From positions 124,001 through 188,000 of the forward strand of contig CAVRUN010000009.1 in the NCBI GenBank assembly GCA_963724435.1: DNA of 64,000 bases, written 5' to 3'. Below, piece by piece: positions 25,673 through 35,001 of this stretch (positions within the stretch are counted from its first letter, which is position 1; each line of letters opens with the position of its first letter). The DNA comes from AP-15 sp963724435. GTDB taxonomy: Bacteria; Pseudomonadota; Alphaproteobacteria; ATCC43930; CGMCC-115725. Position numbers and translations under genes: made by a program. Below the pieces are notes generated by a model. It was not told where the DNA came from. It did no database searches and saw nothing but the letters and a program-made list of their open reading frames with translations.

Positions 25673-26911
25673 GTGACAAAGCTTACCCGTCGCTCGATCC
25701 TCACCGCGGCGCCTGCGGCACTGGCCTTCGGCACTTCACTTCTTCGAGCGCGGCCGGCGCGCGCTGCAAAACAGTATGGCCCGGGGGTCAGCGACAGCGA
25801 AATCAAGATCGGCAACACCGGTCCCTATAGTGGCCCGGCCTCGTCCTATAGTGCCGTCCCCAAATCGCAGGTCGCTTTTTGGAAGATGATCAACGATCAG
25901 GGCGGCATAAACGGGCGCAAAATCAACTTCATCTCCTACGACGATAGCTATACGCCACCCAAGACTGTGGAAATGGTGCGCAAACTGGTCGAGCAGGATA
26001 ATGTCCTCTTGGTCGCCAGCCCGCTCGGCACCCCGACCAACAGCGCGATCTGGCACTACATGAACCAGAAGAAAGTGCCGCAACTGTTCGTCGCGACCGG
26101 CGCCACCAAATGGGACGATCCAAAGGGCCATCCGTGGACGATCGGCTGGCAGCCGAACTATCAGAGCGAAGGCCGCATCTATGCTTCCTACATTCTGAAG
26201 GAAAAGCCAGACGGCAAGATCGGGGTGCTCTACCAGAACGACGATTTCGGCAAGGATTATCTAAGGGGCGTTACCGACGGCCTCGGCGACAAGTCGGCCG
26301 CGATGATCGCCGTCAAAGCATCTTACGAGACGACCGATCCGACCGTCGACTCGCAAATCATCGCCATGAAGGCAGCCGGTTGCGATGTCTTTGTCAATAC
26401 CGGAATTCCCAAATTTGCCGCGCAGGCGATCAAGAAGTCAGCCGAAATCAAGTGGAAGCCGCTTCACATCTTGAGCAGCATCGGCAGTTCGGTCGGCGCC
26501 ACCCTAAAGCCCGCCGGCTTTGAAAATTGCCAGGGCGTCATCTCCGACTTTTATCTGAAGGATGCGAGCGATCCAAAATGGAAGGATGATCCGGGATTCA
26601 AGTCATGGGTGGCGTTCATGGACAAATATTTGCCCGGCGCCGACAAGTCCGACGCTGGCTATGTCGCCGGCGCCTCGCTCGCGGGGATGACCGCACAGGT
26701 GCTGAAGCAATGCGGCGACGAACTGACCCGCGAAAACGTAATGAAGCAAGCGGCAAACCTGCACGACGTCACGGTGCCGATGCTGCTGCCCGGGATCAAG
26801 GCGAACACCAGCCCGACCGACTTCGCGCCGCTCAAGCAGGTGCAAATGGCGCGTTTCGATAACGGCCGCTGGGAATTGTTTGGACCGCTGCTGACCGGCG
26901 CCGTCACCTGA
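25673..26911 (+). CDS. ABC transporter substrate-binding protein (LivK-like), copy 1
   Basis: 412 residues from a GTG start with GGAGGA eight bases upstream. The N-terminus LTRRSILTAAPAALAFG has a twin-arginine (T-R-R-S-I-L) signal pattern, so Tat export is likely. The mature protein begins SEIKIGNTGPYSGPASSY and carries the periplasmic-binding fold typical of type-I (LivJ/HmgBP) receptors, with FISYDDSYTPPKTVEMVRKL and GVLYQNDDFGKDYLRG. It is the receptor of the preceding LivGFHM transporter. A close paralogue follows directly. Confidence 0.93.
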   Translation: MTKLTRRSILTAAPAALAFGTSLLRARPARAAKQYGPGVSDSEIKIGNTGPYSGPASSYSAVPKSQVAFWKMINDQGGINGRKINFISYDDSYTPPKTVEMVRKLVEQDNVLLVASPLGTPTNSAIWHYMNQKKVPQLFVATGATKWDDPKGHPWTIGWQPNYQSEGRIYASYILKEKPDGKIGVLYQNDDFGKDYLRGVTDGLGDKSAAMIAVKASYETTDPTVDSQIIAMKAAGCDVFVNTGIPKFAAQAIKKSAEIKWKPLHILSSIGSSVGATLKPAGFENCQGVISDFYLKDASDPKWKDDPGFKSWVAFMDKYLPGADKSDAGYVAGASLAGMTAQVLKQCGDELTRENVMKQAANLHDVTVPMLLPGIKANTSPTDFAPLKQVQMARFDNGRWELFGPLLTGAVT

Positions 26912-27185
26912 GGACGGGCGAGGATAGGATGCCGGCTGAAGCGGTCGTCCGTAGCCGGGCGCGGAAGCCATGCGACCTCGTCAGCTGCCAGTCTCCTGGC
27001 TACTTTAGCGTAACCGTCCAAAAGGGCGGAGAAGGGCGCCGCGGTTCGCGACGCCAGTAAGTTGGCGGCAATGAGTGCCACCGCTCTCAAAGCCGGCCCT
27101 GGGGCGCGCCTCGCGCGCGGCAAAGCAAACCGCATAACGCGGAAAAATCGATTGAACAGCAGGTATCACCATGGGAGGTCACACG

Positions 27186-28424
27186 ATGAAACGACTGACG
27201 CGTCGTACAATTCTCGCAGCCGCACCGGCTGCCTTGGCCGTTGGCGTCGCCATCCCGGCGCCCCCCGCCCGCGCCGCCGGCAAGCAGTACGGGCCGGGGG
27301 TCACCGATACCGAGATCAAAATCGGCAACACCGGCCCCTATAGTGGCCCGCTTTCCAATGCCAACTCGATACCGCTGTCGATGGCCGCGTATTTCAAGAT
27401 GATCAACGAAAAGGGCGGCATTAACGGCCGCAAGATCAACTTCATTTCGTACGACGACGGCTATTCGCCGCCAAAGACCGTCGAGATGACGCGCAAATTG
27501 GTCGAGGAAGACGGCGTGCTGTTTATTGCCGGCGCGGTCGGGACGCCGACGAACAGTGCGGTCTGGCATTACATGAACGAGAAAAAGGTCCCGCAACTGT
27601 TCCTAAACACGGGCGCGACGAAGTGGGACGACCCGAAGGGCCACCCATGGACGATGGGATTTTTTGTAAGCTACCGCGCCGAGGGCCGCATCTATGCCGC
27701 CTATATCTTGAAGAACAAGCCCGACGCCAAGATCGGCGTGCTTTACCAAAACGACGATTACGGCAAGGATTATCTGACCGGGGTGCTCGACGGACTCGGC
27801 GACAAGGCCGCGACGCTGATCAAGGTCAAGGCATCCTACGAAACGACTGACCCGACCGTCGATTCGCAAATCATTCAGATGAAGGCGGAGGGCTGCGACA
27901 CCCTCATCACCATTGCGATCCCGAAATTCGAGGCGCAGGCGATCAAAAAAGTGGCCGAGATCGAATGGAAGCCGCTGTTCATCACGAACGGCATCGCCGC
28001 TTCGGTGGGAGCGGCGTTCAAGCCGGCGGGCCTCGAAAATTGCAAAGGCATCATCACCGACAACTCATTCAAGGATCCAACCGATCCCGCGTGGAGCAGC
28101 GATGCTGGCTACAAATGGTGGGTCGGCTTCATGGACACGTATCGCCCGGGTGGCGACAAGAGCGATAATGGGAACGTCTACGGCTCGTCGGTAGCCGCCA
28201 CCACCGCCCAGGTGCTCAAGCAGTGCGGCAATGACCTGACGCGCGAGAACGTGATGAAGCAGGCAGCAAATCTGCACAATTTCGAGTTGCCGATGCTGCA
28301 GCCCGGTATCACGGTCAACACCAGCCCGACCGATTTCGCGCCGATCAAGCAGGTGAGGATGGAGCGCTTTGACGGCCAGCGCTTCATAGGATTTGGCCCG
28401 ATCCTTACCAGCGCGATGGGCTGA
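27186..28424 (+). CDS. ABC transporter substrate-binding protein (LivK-like), copy 2
   Basis: 412 residues from ATG at 27186 (GGGAGG nine bases upstream). It is closely similar to the gene at 25673 from end to end: same twin-arginine leader (LTRRTILAAAPAALAVG), EIKIGNTGPYSGP, FISYDDGYSPPKTVEM, NVMKQAANLH and STSPTDFAP-type ending. Differences cluster in the ligand-facing loops (GPLSNANSIPL versus GPASSYSAVPK). It probably arose by tandem duplication and may widen the ligand range. A 274-base gap separates the copies, so it could have its own promoter. Confidence 0.93.
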   Translation: MKRLTRRTILAAAPAALAVGVAIPAPPARAAGKQYGPGVTDTEIKIGNTGPYSGPLSNANSIPLSMAAYFKMINEKGGINGRKINFISYDDGYSPPKTVEMTRKLVEEDGVLFIAGAVGTPTNSAVWHYMNEKKVPQLFLNTGATKWDDPKGHPWTMGFFVSYRAEGRIYAAYILKNKPDAKIGVLYQNDDYGKDYLTGVLDGLGDKAATLIKVKASYETTDPTVDSQIIQMKAEGCDTLITIAIPKFEAQAIKKVAEIEWKPLFITNGIAASVGAAFKPAGLENCKGIITDNSFKDPTDPAWSSDAGYKWWVGFMDTYRPGGDKSDNGNVYGSSVAATTAQVLKQCGNDLTRENVMKQAANLHNFELPMLQPGITVNTSPTDFAPIKQVRMERFDGQRFIGFGPILTSAMG

Positions 28425-28481
28425 GGACAAAAACGGCCGGCCAACCCTCGGGCCGCTCCGGTGTTATCTTAGGGGCTGCGG

Positions 28482-29201
28482 TTGGAGATTGGTCTGTCGA
28501 AATTGGGATTGCTGCGAAGGCAGTCCGCTCGGGATCTTCCGGCGGGCGCGGGCCGGCCGCCCCGGGGTTGGGCTGCGCGGGTCTTGCAAGCGGCGGTCAT
28601 AGCGGGGGCTGTCGCGGCCGTGCTGCTGCTGGTCGGTTTTGTCCGGTTCATCATCCCGCCCCCAGGCGAGAACGACCCAATGCAGACCGATGCGATCGTC
28701 GTGCTGACGGGCGGGGACCTTCGCCTCCGAAGCGGCATCGAGCTGATGCGCGCCGGCAAGGGTCGCGTACTCTTTGTTTCAGGTGTCGATCGGCGGGTTG
28801 ATCTCGACCGCTTGCTGAGGTCGGCGGGCGAGAAGTCGACGAGAAATTGGCTAATCTGCTGCATCGTTCTCGGTCGCGAGGCCGAAAATACCACCGGCAA
28901 CGCGGAGGAGACCGAGGAATGGATGCGCCGGTTAAGCTACCATAGCCTTCGTCTCGTTACCGCCTGGTATCACATGCCGCGCAGCCTGCTCGAATTCAGA
29001 CGGGCAATGCCGGATATCGAGATAATCCCGCACCCGGTCTTCTCCGAAGAAGCGATCAGTCAAAATTCATGGGGATGGCGCGGCACGGTGCCGGTGCTGA
29101 TCGGCGAGTATGGAAAGTATTTGGCTGCGATGTTCGTTCCGCTCGTCGATCGGCCTTCGCTCGCCGGGGCGCACCGCTTGGGGGCGGAGGCCCAGCGATG
29201 A
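28482..29201 (+). CDS. YdcF/DUF218 family membrane protein
   Basis: About 239 residues from TTG at 28482 (start uncertain). A transmembrane helix (VIAGAVAAVLLLVGFVRFI, about residues 38-57) precedes the DUF218 domain. That domain shows QTDAIVVLTGGDLRLRSGIEL, GKGRVLFVSGV, NAEETEEWMRR and LRLVTAWYHMPRSLLEFRRAM. Members (SanA, ElyC, YdcF) act in cell-envelope homeostasis. It overlaps plsC by 4 bases; the pair ydcF-plsC often follows ftsE-ftsX in Alphaproteobacteria, though those are absent here. Confidence 0.88.
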   Translation: MEIGLSKLGLLRRQSARDLPAGAGRPPRGWAARVLQAAVIAGAVAAVLLLVGFVRFIIPPPGENDPMQTDAIVVLTGGDLRLRSGIELMRAGKGRVLFVSGVDRRVDLDRLLRSAGEKSTRNWLICCIVLGREAENTTGNAEETEEWMRRLSYHSLRLVTAWYHMPRSLLEFRRAMPDIEIIPHPVFSEEAISQNSWGWRGTVPVLIGEYGKYLAAMFVPLVDRPSLAGAHRLGAEAQR

Positions 29202-29998
29202 GATGGGCCAGAGCCGCCGTTTTCAACTTCGCCTTTTTCACATGGACCGGGCTGATCGGGACGCTCGGGTTGCCGTTGTTGCTGGCCCCGCGGCTAATGG
29301 CGATGCGTTTTGGCCGCTTCTGGTCGCGAGGGGTGCTGTTCTTGCTGCGGGCGATTGTCAGGCTCGATCATCACGTCATCGGGCTCGATCGTATGCCGGC
29401 CGGCGGCTGCATCGTCGCGATGAAACATCAATCGGCCTGGGATGCGATCGCATTGCCGGTAGTGCTCGACGATCCGGCGCCGGTCGTTAAAAAGGAGCTG
29501 CTGCTCGTCCCGTTTTATGGCTGGTACATGGCCCGCGCCGGCGCCATCGCAATCGACCGCAAGGCTGGAGCGGTAGCCTTGCGGCGGGTGCTTGCAGCGG
29601 CAAGACAAGCCGCAGCCGAGGGACGCCCAATCGTGATTTATCCGCAGGGGACGCGCGTCCCGCCGGGCACGACGGCGCCCTATCAGCCCGGTGTCTACGG
29701 GCTATACCAGGCATTGTCCTTGCCGTTGGTTCCGGCGGCGGTCAATTCCGGCCTGTTCTGGGGCAGGCGCAGTTTCTGGAAGCGGCCGGGCTGCATCACT
29801 CTCGAATTTCTCGATCCGATCCCGCCGGGCTGGCCGCGGCGCAGGCTAATGGCCGAACTCGAACAGCAGATCGAAGCGGCAACCACAGCCCTCGAACGAG
29901 CTGCCACTGATTCAGAGCGGGGTGTGGTCGCCCACCCGCGGGGCGCTGCGGGCCGAGTAAACGTGACGACGGGAACCAGTCCTCCTCGCCCGCGCTGA
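29198..29998 (+). CDS. plsC: 1-acyl-sn-glycerol-3-phosphate acyltransferase
   Basis: 266 residues from ATG at 29198, which overlaps the ydcF-like stop. Membrane segment near the N-terminus, then the acyltransferase motif I KHQSAWD (H-X4-D), motif II region AIAIDRKAG, and motif III IVIYPQGTRVPPG. It transfers the second acyl chain to lysophosphatidic acid in phospholipid synthesis. The C-terminal 30 residues are low-complexity. Confidence 0.9.
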   Translation: MRWARAAVFNFAFFTWTGLIGTLGLPLLLAPRLMAMRFGRFWSRGVLFLLRAIVRLDHHVIGLDRMPAGGCIVAMKHQSAWDAIALPVVLDDPAPVVKKELLLVPFYGWYMARAGAIAIDRKAGAVALRRVLAAARQAAAEGRPIVIYPQGTRVPPGTTAPYQPGVYGLYQALSLPLVPAAVNSGLFWGRRSFWKRPGCITLEFLDPIPPGWPRRRLMAELEQQIEAATTALERAATDSERGVVAHPRGAAGRVNVTTGTSPPRPR

Positions 29999-30108
29999 AT
30001 GCCAATAGAGCGACATAACGGTTGGGGGCGTAGACTTCTTTAGCCGAGGGGCCGCTGGCGACATCCGAACGAATAGGGTACGTTACAACCGAGGAGGACT
30101 CATCGGCC

Positions 30109-32469
30109 ATGGCTCTTGTCGGCGCGATCTCGCAGCGCATCTGGGACATGAAATACCGTCTCAAGGGACCGTCCGGCGAGCCGCTCGACAAAACCATCGA
30201 GGACACTTGGCGACGCGTCGCGACGGCGCTTGCCGCCCCCGAATCCCAACCGGCCGAGTGGGCCGAGCGTTTTTACCGGGCGATGGAGGATTTCAAATTC
30301 CTGCCGGCGGGCCGGGTCGTCGCCGGCGCCGGCAGCGGCCGCGCCGTCACCCTGTTCAACTGCTTTGTGATGGGAACGATCCCGGACTCTCTCGATGGGA
30401 TCTTCGAGCACCTCAAACAGGCGGCACTGACCATGCAGCAGGGTGGCGGCATCGGGTACGATTTTTCGACGCTGCGGCCATCAGGCGCGCCGGTCAAGGG
30501 GGTCGGGGCCGACGCCTCCGGGCCATTGTCGTTTATGGATGTGTGGGACGCGATGTGCCGCACGATCATGAGCGCCGGCTATCGCCGCGGAGCGATGATG
30601 GCGACGTTGCGCTGCGATCATCCCGATATCGAAGCCTTTATCGACACCAAGCGCGAACCCGGCCGGCTGCGTATGTTCAATCTCTCGGTACTGGCGACCG
30701 ACGCCTTTATGCAGGCAGTCGACGAGAACGCGCCCTGGGAATTGTCGTTTGCCGGCACCGTCGCCAAGGTCCTGCCGGCGCGCGAGCTCTGGGACAAGAT
30801 CATGCGGGCGACCTATGCCTATGCCGAGCCTGGCGTGATCTTTATCGACCGCATCAATCGCCGCAACAATCTTTGGTATTGCGAGACGATCCAGTCGACC
30901 AATCCGTGTGGCGAGCAGCCCTTGCCACCCTACGGCGCTTGTCTGCTGGGATCGATCAACCTGGCGCGGCTGGTGACAGCACCGTTTACGCCGCAGGCCC
31001 GGATCGATCTCGACCAGCTGGGGGCATTGGTGCCGGATTACGTGCGGATGATGGACAATGTCGTCGACATCTCGCAATTCCCGCTGCCCCAGCAGCAGCA
31101 CGAAGCGGCGAGCAAACGGCGGATCGGCCTCGGCGTCACCGGGCTCGCCGATGCGCTGATCCTGTGCGGGCTGCGCTACGGCTCCTCGGCGGCGGTTGCG
31201 GCGGCGGAGGAATGGCTGGGTGTCATCGAACGCGAAGCCTATCTCGCCTCCTCGGCATTGGCGGCTGAAAAGGGCCCGTTCCCGGTGTTCGACCGCGACC
31301 GTTATCTGGAGGGCGAGACCGTCGCGGCGCTCGACGCCGATGTGCGCGAGGCGATTGCGCGTCACGGTATCCGCAACGCACTCCTGACCTCGGTGGCGCC
31401 GACCGGCACGATTTCGCTGTTCGCCGACAACGTTTCGTCGGGGATCGAGCCGGTCTTCAGCTTTCGTCACACCCGCAATGTGCTGATGCCCGACGGCTCT
31501 CGCCGCGAGGAAGAAGTCGAGGATTACGCCCACCGGCTGTTCCGCCGGGTCCGCGGCGAGACCGCTCCCTTGCCCGATTATTTTGTCGACGCCCAGGTGC
31601 TGACCCCCGAAGACCATCTCGTGATGCAGGCGGCGGTGCAAAAGCACGTCGACAGCTCGATCTCAAAGACCATCAACATGCCGGCCGACATCGCGTTCGA
31701 GCGTTTCAAGGATGTCTACCTGCAGGCCTATGCGTTGGGGTGCAAAGGCTGCACCACGTATCGCCCGAACGAGGTCACCGGGGCGGTGCTGGCACCCCGG
31801 CCCGAGGCGCCGTCCGCGGGCGATCACCGCGGCATGCCGCAGCAGGCGGAATTGCCGTTGCCGCCGCCGGCAGTCTCGCCAAAACCCGCCGACATCTATG
31901 AGGCGGGCGGTGTGGTCTATATGACCCAGCCATTGAGCCGGCCCGAGGCGTTGCCCGGCCAGACCTACAAATTGCGCTGGCCCGAGAGCGAGCACGCGCT
32001 CTACATCACCTTGAACGACATCGTGCAGGACGGTCGTCGCCGCCCATTCGAGGTCTTTATCAACTCGAAAAACATGGAGCACTACGCCTGGACCGTCGCC
32101 TTGACGCGGATGATCAGCGCCGTCTTCCGACGCGGCGGTGACGTATCGTTTGTTGTCGAGGAAATGAAGGCGGTGTTCGACCCGCGCGGCGGCGCGTGGA
32201 TGGACGGCAAATACGTACCCTCATTACTGGCGGCGATCGGCGACGTCATCGAGCGCCACATGGTCGAGATCGGCTTTCTGCCGCGTCAGGGTATGGATCG
32301 CGCCGCCATTGCCAAAGTCGTTAATTTACCCCCGGCTGAGCGCTCGGGTGCGTCCGGCCCGCAATCGCTGCCCCGCCCGCGGCAATGCCCGAAATGCGGC
32401 GAAGCGGCCTTGATCCGCCTCGAAGGCTGCGACCAATGCACCAGCTGCGACTACTCCAAATGCGGGTAG
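30109..32469 (+). CDS. nrdJ: Class II (adenosylcobalamin-dependent) ribonucleotide reductase
   Basis: 786 residues. The core has FNCFVM (first redox Cys, about residue 85), QGGGIGYDFSTLRPSGAPV, the active-site NPCGEQPLPPYGACLLGS (about residue 265), and LLTSVAPTGTISLFADNVSSGIEP. No separate radical-generating subunit gene is adjacent and the sequence resembles NrdJ, so it should use coenzyme B12 and be oxygen-independent. The C-terminus is a four-Cys zinc-ribbon-like module (CPKCGEAAL then CDQCTSCDYSKCG). GAGGAGGA precedes the ATG. I did not see a convincing cobalamin riboswitch in the 110 bases upstream. Confidence 0.95.
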   Translation: MALVGAISQRIWDMKYRLKGPSGEPLDKTIEDTWRRVATALAAPESQPAEWAERFYRAMEDFKFLPAGRVVAGAGSGRAVTLFNCFVMGTIPDSLDGIFEHLKQAALTMQQGGGIGYDFSTLRPSGAPVKGVGADASGPLSFMDVWDAMCRTIMSAGYRRGAMMATLRCDHPDIEAFIDTKREPGRLRMFNLSVLATDAFMQAVDENAPWELSFAGTVAKVLPARELWDKIMRATYAYAEPGVIFIDRINRRNNLWYCETIQSTNPCGEQPLPPYGACLLGSINLARLVTAPFTPQARIDLDQLGALVPDYVRMMDNVVDISQFPLPQQQHEAASKRRIGLGVTGLADALILCGLRYGSSAAVAAAEEWLGVIEREAYLASSALAAEKGPFPVFDRDRYLEGETVAALDADVREAIARHGIRNALLTSVAPTGTISLFADNVSSGIEPVFSFRHTRNVLMPDGSRREEEVEDYAHRLFRRVRGETAPLPDYFVDAQVLTPEDHLVMQAAVQKHVDSSISKTINMPADIAFERFKDVYLQAYALGCKGCTTYRPNEVTGAVLAPRPEAPSAGDHRGMPQQAELPLPPPAVSPKPADIYEAGGVVYMTQPLSRPEALPGQTYKLRWPESEHALYITLNDIVQDGRRRPFEVFINSKNMEHYAWTVALTRMISAVFRRGGDVSFVVEEMKAVFDPRGGAWMDGKYVPSLLAAIGDVIERHMVEIGFLPRQGMDRAAIAKVVNLPPAERSGASGPQSLPRPRQCPKCGEAALIRLEGCDQCTSCDYSKCG

Positions 32470-32643
32470 ATCGAGGTTTTTATCTTGCAGATATCGCTTG
32501 GAACGCCACCAGCGTGTCGCACTACGTCAAGGGGACCTTCGGCGCTGAGTTTACGAACGAAACTCGAAGCGTTCGCGGGTGGACCATCTTTGAGGAACAG
32601 TCAAGCCGCGATTGGGGCATCTCGTTAGGCCGCTGAAAGTCAA

Positions 32644-33426
32644 ATGCCGCAATCTCGGGGCAGAAAGAAAACGCCCAAGAAGCTGAAGAATTCAGCCACG
32701 AACCGCGGATGGCCTAAACCGTCCTCGATTCCGGTATCCGCAGCTGCGGCCGCCCCAAGACATCGCCGCTATCTTCGGGCGGCAAAATTGGCAATTGGAA
32801 TGGTTGTTGGGACAGCCGGCCTAACCGCTTCCATTGATGGAATTTGAGGGCCGATTTGGCCAACAGATCCAGAAATCCATCCACAGAACGCTGTAAACGG
32901 GTCCTCTTTTATACTTCCATTCACAGTGAAAAACAGAAGCATTCTGTTCGGAATTTCGGACGCGGAGTTCACCTGTGGGGTTGAGCAGATGTATCTCAGA
33001 GATGCAAGGGGCGACCGACTGAGCGTTCCCGATCTGGCATTCGCCAATGGGAACTACTCTATTCATCCAATGGAAACGATAAATTATCCTTGCGACGCAT
33101 CTAAGTTTGTAAAGATTACTACGAATGTGGTGTCGTCACTTATCGACAAAATGTGCATTTGGATAACAACTGATTACCGGGTTCTCGGCCTTTGGCGCCG
33201 ACATTTCAATTCGGTGATGTTCCAATGGCCAGCCGCCACAGGAGTGAATCAGTGGCTTGAAGGGCCCGTCTACCACGAAGGCAATCCCGTAAGATACAGC
33301 GCCAGCGATTATGCAAGTCCATTGAAGATCGTGGACTGTAGCTCCGCCCCGCCGGAGGTTTATAAACGGTTCAGGAGCGGCCATCTTGAAATCATCAGGA
33401 ATGGCCGTGTAGTAGAGACGAGGTAG
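32644..33426 (+). pseudogene. Membrane-anchored hypothetical protein interrupted by an in-frame TGA
   Basis: One continuous frame from ATG 32644 to the stop at 33426, broken only by TGA at 32845-32847. Before the stop: a basic Lys-rich N-terminus and a membrane helix (LAIGMVVGTAGLTASI). After it, without a frame change: GPIWPTDPEIHPQNAV, then SFILPFTVKNRSILFGISD, a Cys-containing beta-rich domain and a C-terminus ending IIRNGRVVETR. Reading TGA as Trp or another codon would give a 260-residue membrane-anchored extracytoplasmic protein. The DNA is less GC-rich than its neighbours. I do not know the function. A second start at 32926 could express the soluble part. Confidence 0.65.
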
Positions 33427-33568
33427 GTCATCCTTGGAAAGGGAAGCCAAACCCGGACGTGGACCAAACAAAGTACTAAATAAAGGGCCTGCACCCTGGA
33501 GATTCCTGGTCCCATCCTTCGTGAGGAGGTGTGACTGAAGCGACTCTCCTAAGCATCGCCGATTCCGC

Positions 33569-34624
33569 TCAATGAAACCGGGGCTTTACCTTTTCGCAGA
33601 GGAGCTGCAGCGATTTCATGACGCGGTCGTTCGGGATTTTGGTGCCGCAATTCATCTCGGCGAGGATGCCGTCGAGGCCGATTTCCTCTCTTAAACCCAT
33701 TAGCCGGTCGGTCACCTGCTCCGGCGTGCCGACGATGATCTTGTCGCGCAATGCCTCGTCATAGGTGATCGTCTGCAAACGGCGGCCGCGGGCGGCGCGG
33801 TCCTCGATCGCCCGCACCCCGGCGCGGGTCGCCGAATCCTCCAGCCGCTCGCCGAGAAAGCGGTAGAAATACATGATGCTCTCTTCCGGTTCGGAGCGCG
33901 CCTGCTCGGCGGTCTCGGCGACGTAGACGGGCGCGCGCAAAAACACCTTGCCGTCACCTGAGTGGCCGGCTGCTTTCCACGCCTCGCGGTATGCCTTTAT
34001 GTTCGGCGCCAGCTCCGACAATGTCCCAAGGCGGACCGCAACAAACACGCCATGGCCTAGCTTGCCGATTGCCGGAAAGGTGTCGGGGCTGTTCGCGGCG
34101 ATACGGATCTCGGGCCACGGCTTTTGATAAGGCTTTGGCGACATTCGAACATTGTCGAATTTGTAGAATTGGCCGGCATAGGAAAACGTATCCTCGGTCC
34201 AAGCGCGCTTCAGAATTTCGAGGGTCTCGGCAAAGCGCTCGCGGCTCTCGCCGTAAGGAACGCCGTAAGCCTCATAGGTGCGCGGAAAACCCGAGCGCCC
34301 GACACCAAAAATCAGCCGGCCCTGGCTGATCTGATCGACTGTTGCCGCTTCCTCGGCGATGCGAAGCGGGTGGCACAACGGCAGGACCTGCACGCCGGTG
34401 CCGATTTTGATGTTTTTGGTGCGGGCGGCGATGGCGCTGGCGATCGTCAACGGCGCCGAGCACACCGAGCGATCGGGAGCGACATGGAGTTCGGCTAGCC
34501 ACATCGCGTCGAGCCCCCAGCGCTCGGCCGCGTCGACCTGGGCGAACGACTCGGCAAACACTGCCGGGTCGCTGACCCCGCCGGTGCGCTGGAACTCGTG
34601 AAACATGCCGAACTCGAACGCCAT
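33569..34624 (-). CDS. LLM-class flavin-dependent oxidoreductase (luciferase-like)
   Basis: 351 residues, close to the length of bacterial luciferase alpha-like monooxygenases. MAFEFGMFHEFQRTGG, DAMWLAELHVAPDRSVCSAPLTI, KIGTGVQVLPLCHPLRIAEE and DQISQGRLIFGVGRSGFPRTYEAYGV define the TIM-barrel flavin-binding family. The segment DKIIVGTPEQVTDRLMGLREE near the C-terminus is also typical. It probably needs reduced FMN supplied by a separate reductase; the substrate is unknown. It is transcribed alone, divergent from the export locus. Confidence 0.9.
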   Translation of the reverse strand: MAFEFGMFHEFQRTGGVSDPAVFAESFAQVDAAERWGLDAMWLAELHVAPDRSVCSAPLTIASAIAARTKNIKIGTGVQVLPLCHPLRIAEEAATVDQISQGRLIFGVGRSGFPRTYEAYGVPYGESRERFAETLEILKRAWTEDTFSYAGQFYKFDNVRMSPKPYQKPWPEIRIAANSPDTFPAIGKLGHGVFVAVRLGTLSELAPNIKAYREAWKAAGHSGDGKVFLRAPVYVAETAEQARSEPEESIMYFYRFLGERLEDSATRAGVRAIEDRAARGRRLQTITYDEALRDKIIVGTPEQVTDRLMGLREEIGLDGILAEMNCGTKIPNDRVMKSLQLLCEKVKPRFH

Positions 34625-35001
34625 TCTCTTCTCCTTCGCGCCGCGCGATCGGCGCGTATCCCACCCGGTCCCGCCCCGACGGGGCCTACGCCAAACGCCG
34701 TACGACTCGCCGTCTATTCGTCACATTAAGTGCGCCGCGGCGTGCTGACCAGCCCCGAAATTGCGACGGGGGCACGGCGATTTACGTCCGAGTCGATTGG
34801 CAATCAGTGTTCTTTCGGCTGATCCGGGGAGACTGCGCGCCCCCACCCGTCGGCGATCGCACTGACTCGGCTACTCACCCGGTACACGCTTTGGACGCAG
34901 TACGAGACGAATCGCCGACAGGTTTTTGACGAGTTCGCAAGATATTCACCAAGTGTGAATTTTGGGTCTGCGTGTAATCGCCGCCGAGAGCCCGTGGGCC
35001 T
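34625..35001. other. Divergent intergenic region before the polysaccharide-export locus
   Basis: About 377 bases between the divergent luciferase-like gene and the TPR/permease gene. A small AT-rich patch near 34920-34965 (GACAGGTTTTTGACGAG..., TTCACCAAGTGTGAA) is a possible promoter; TTCACCAAGTGTGAA is an imperfect palindrome that could be an operator. No coding sequence is recognised. Confidence 0.35.

Noticed and set aside
29999..30108. Cobalamin riboswitch upstream of nrdJ
   Set aside because: The gap is only 110 bases and no B12-box-like core or conserved fold could be recognised.
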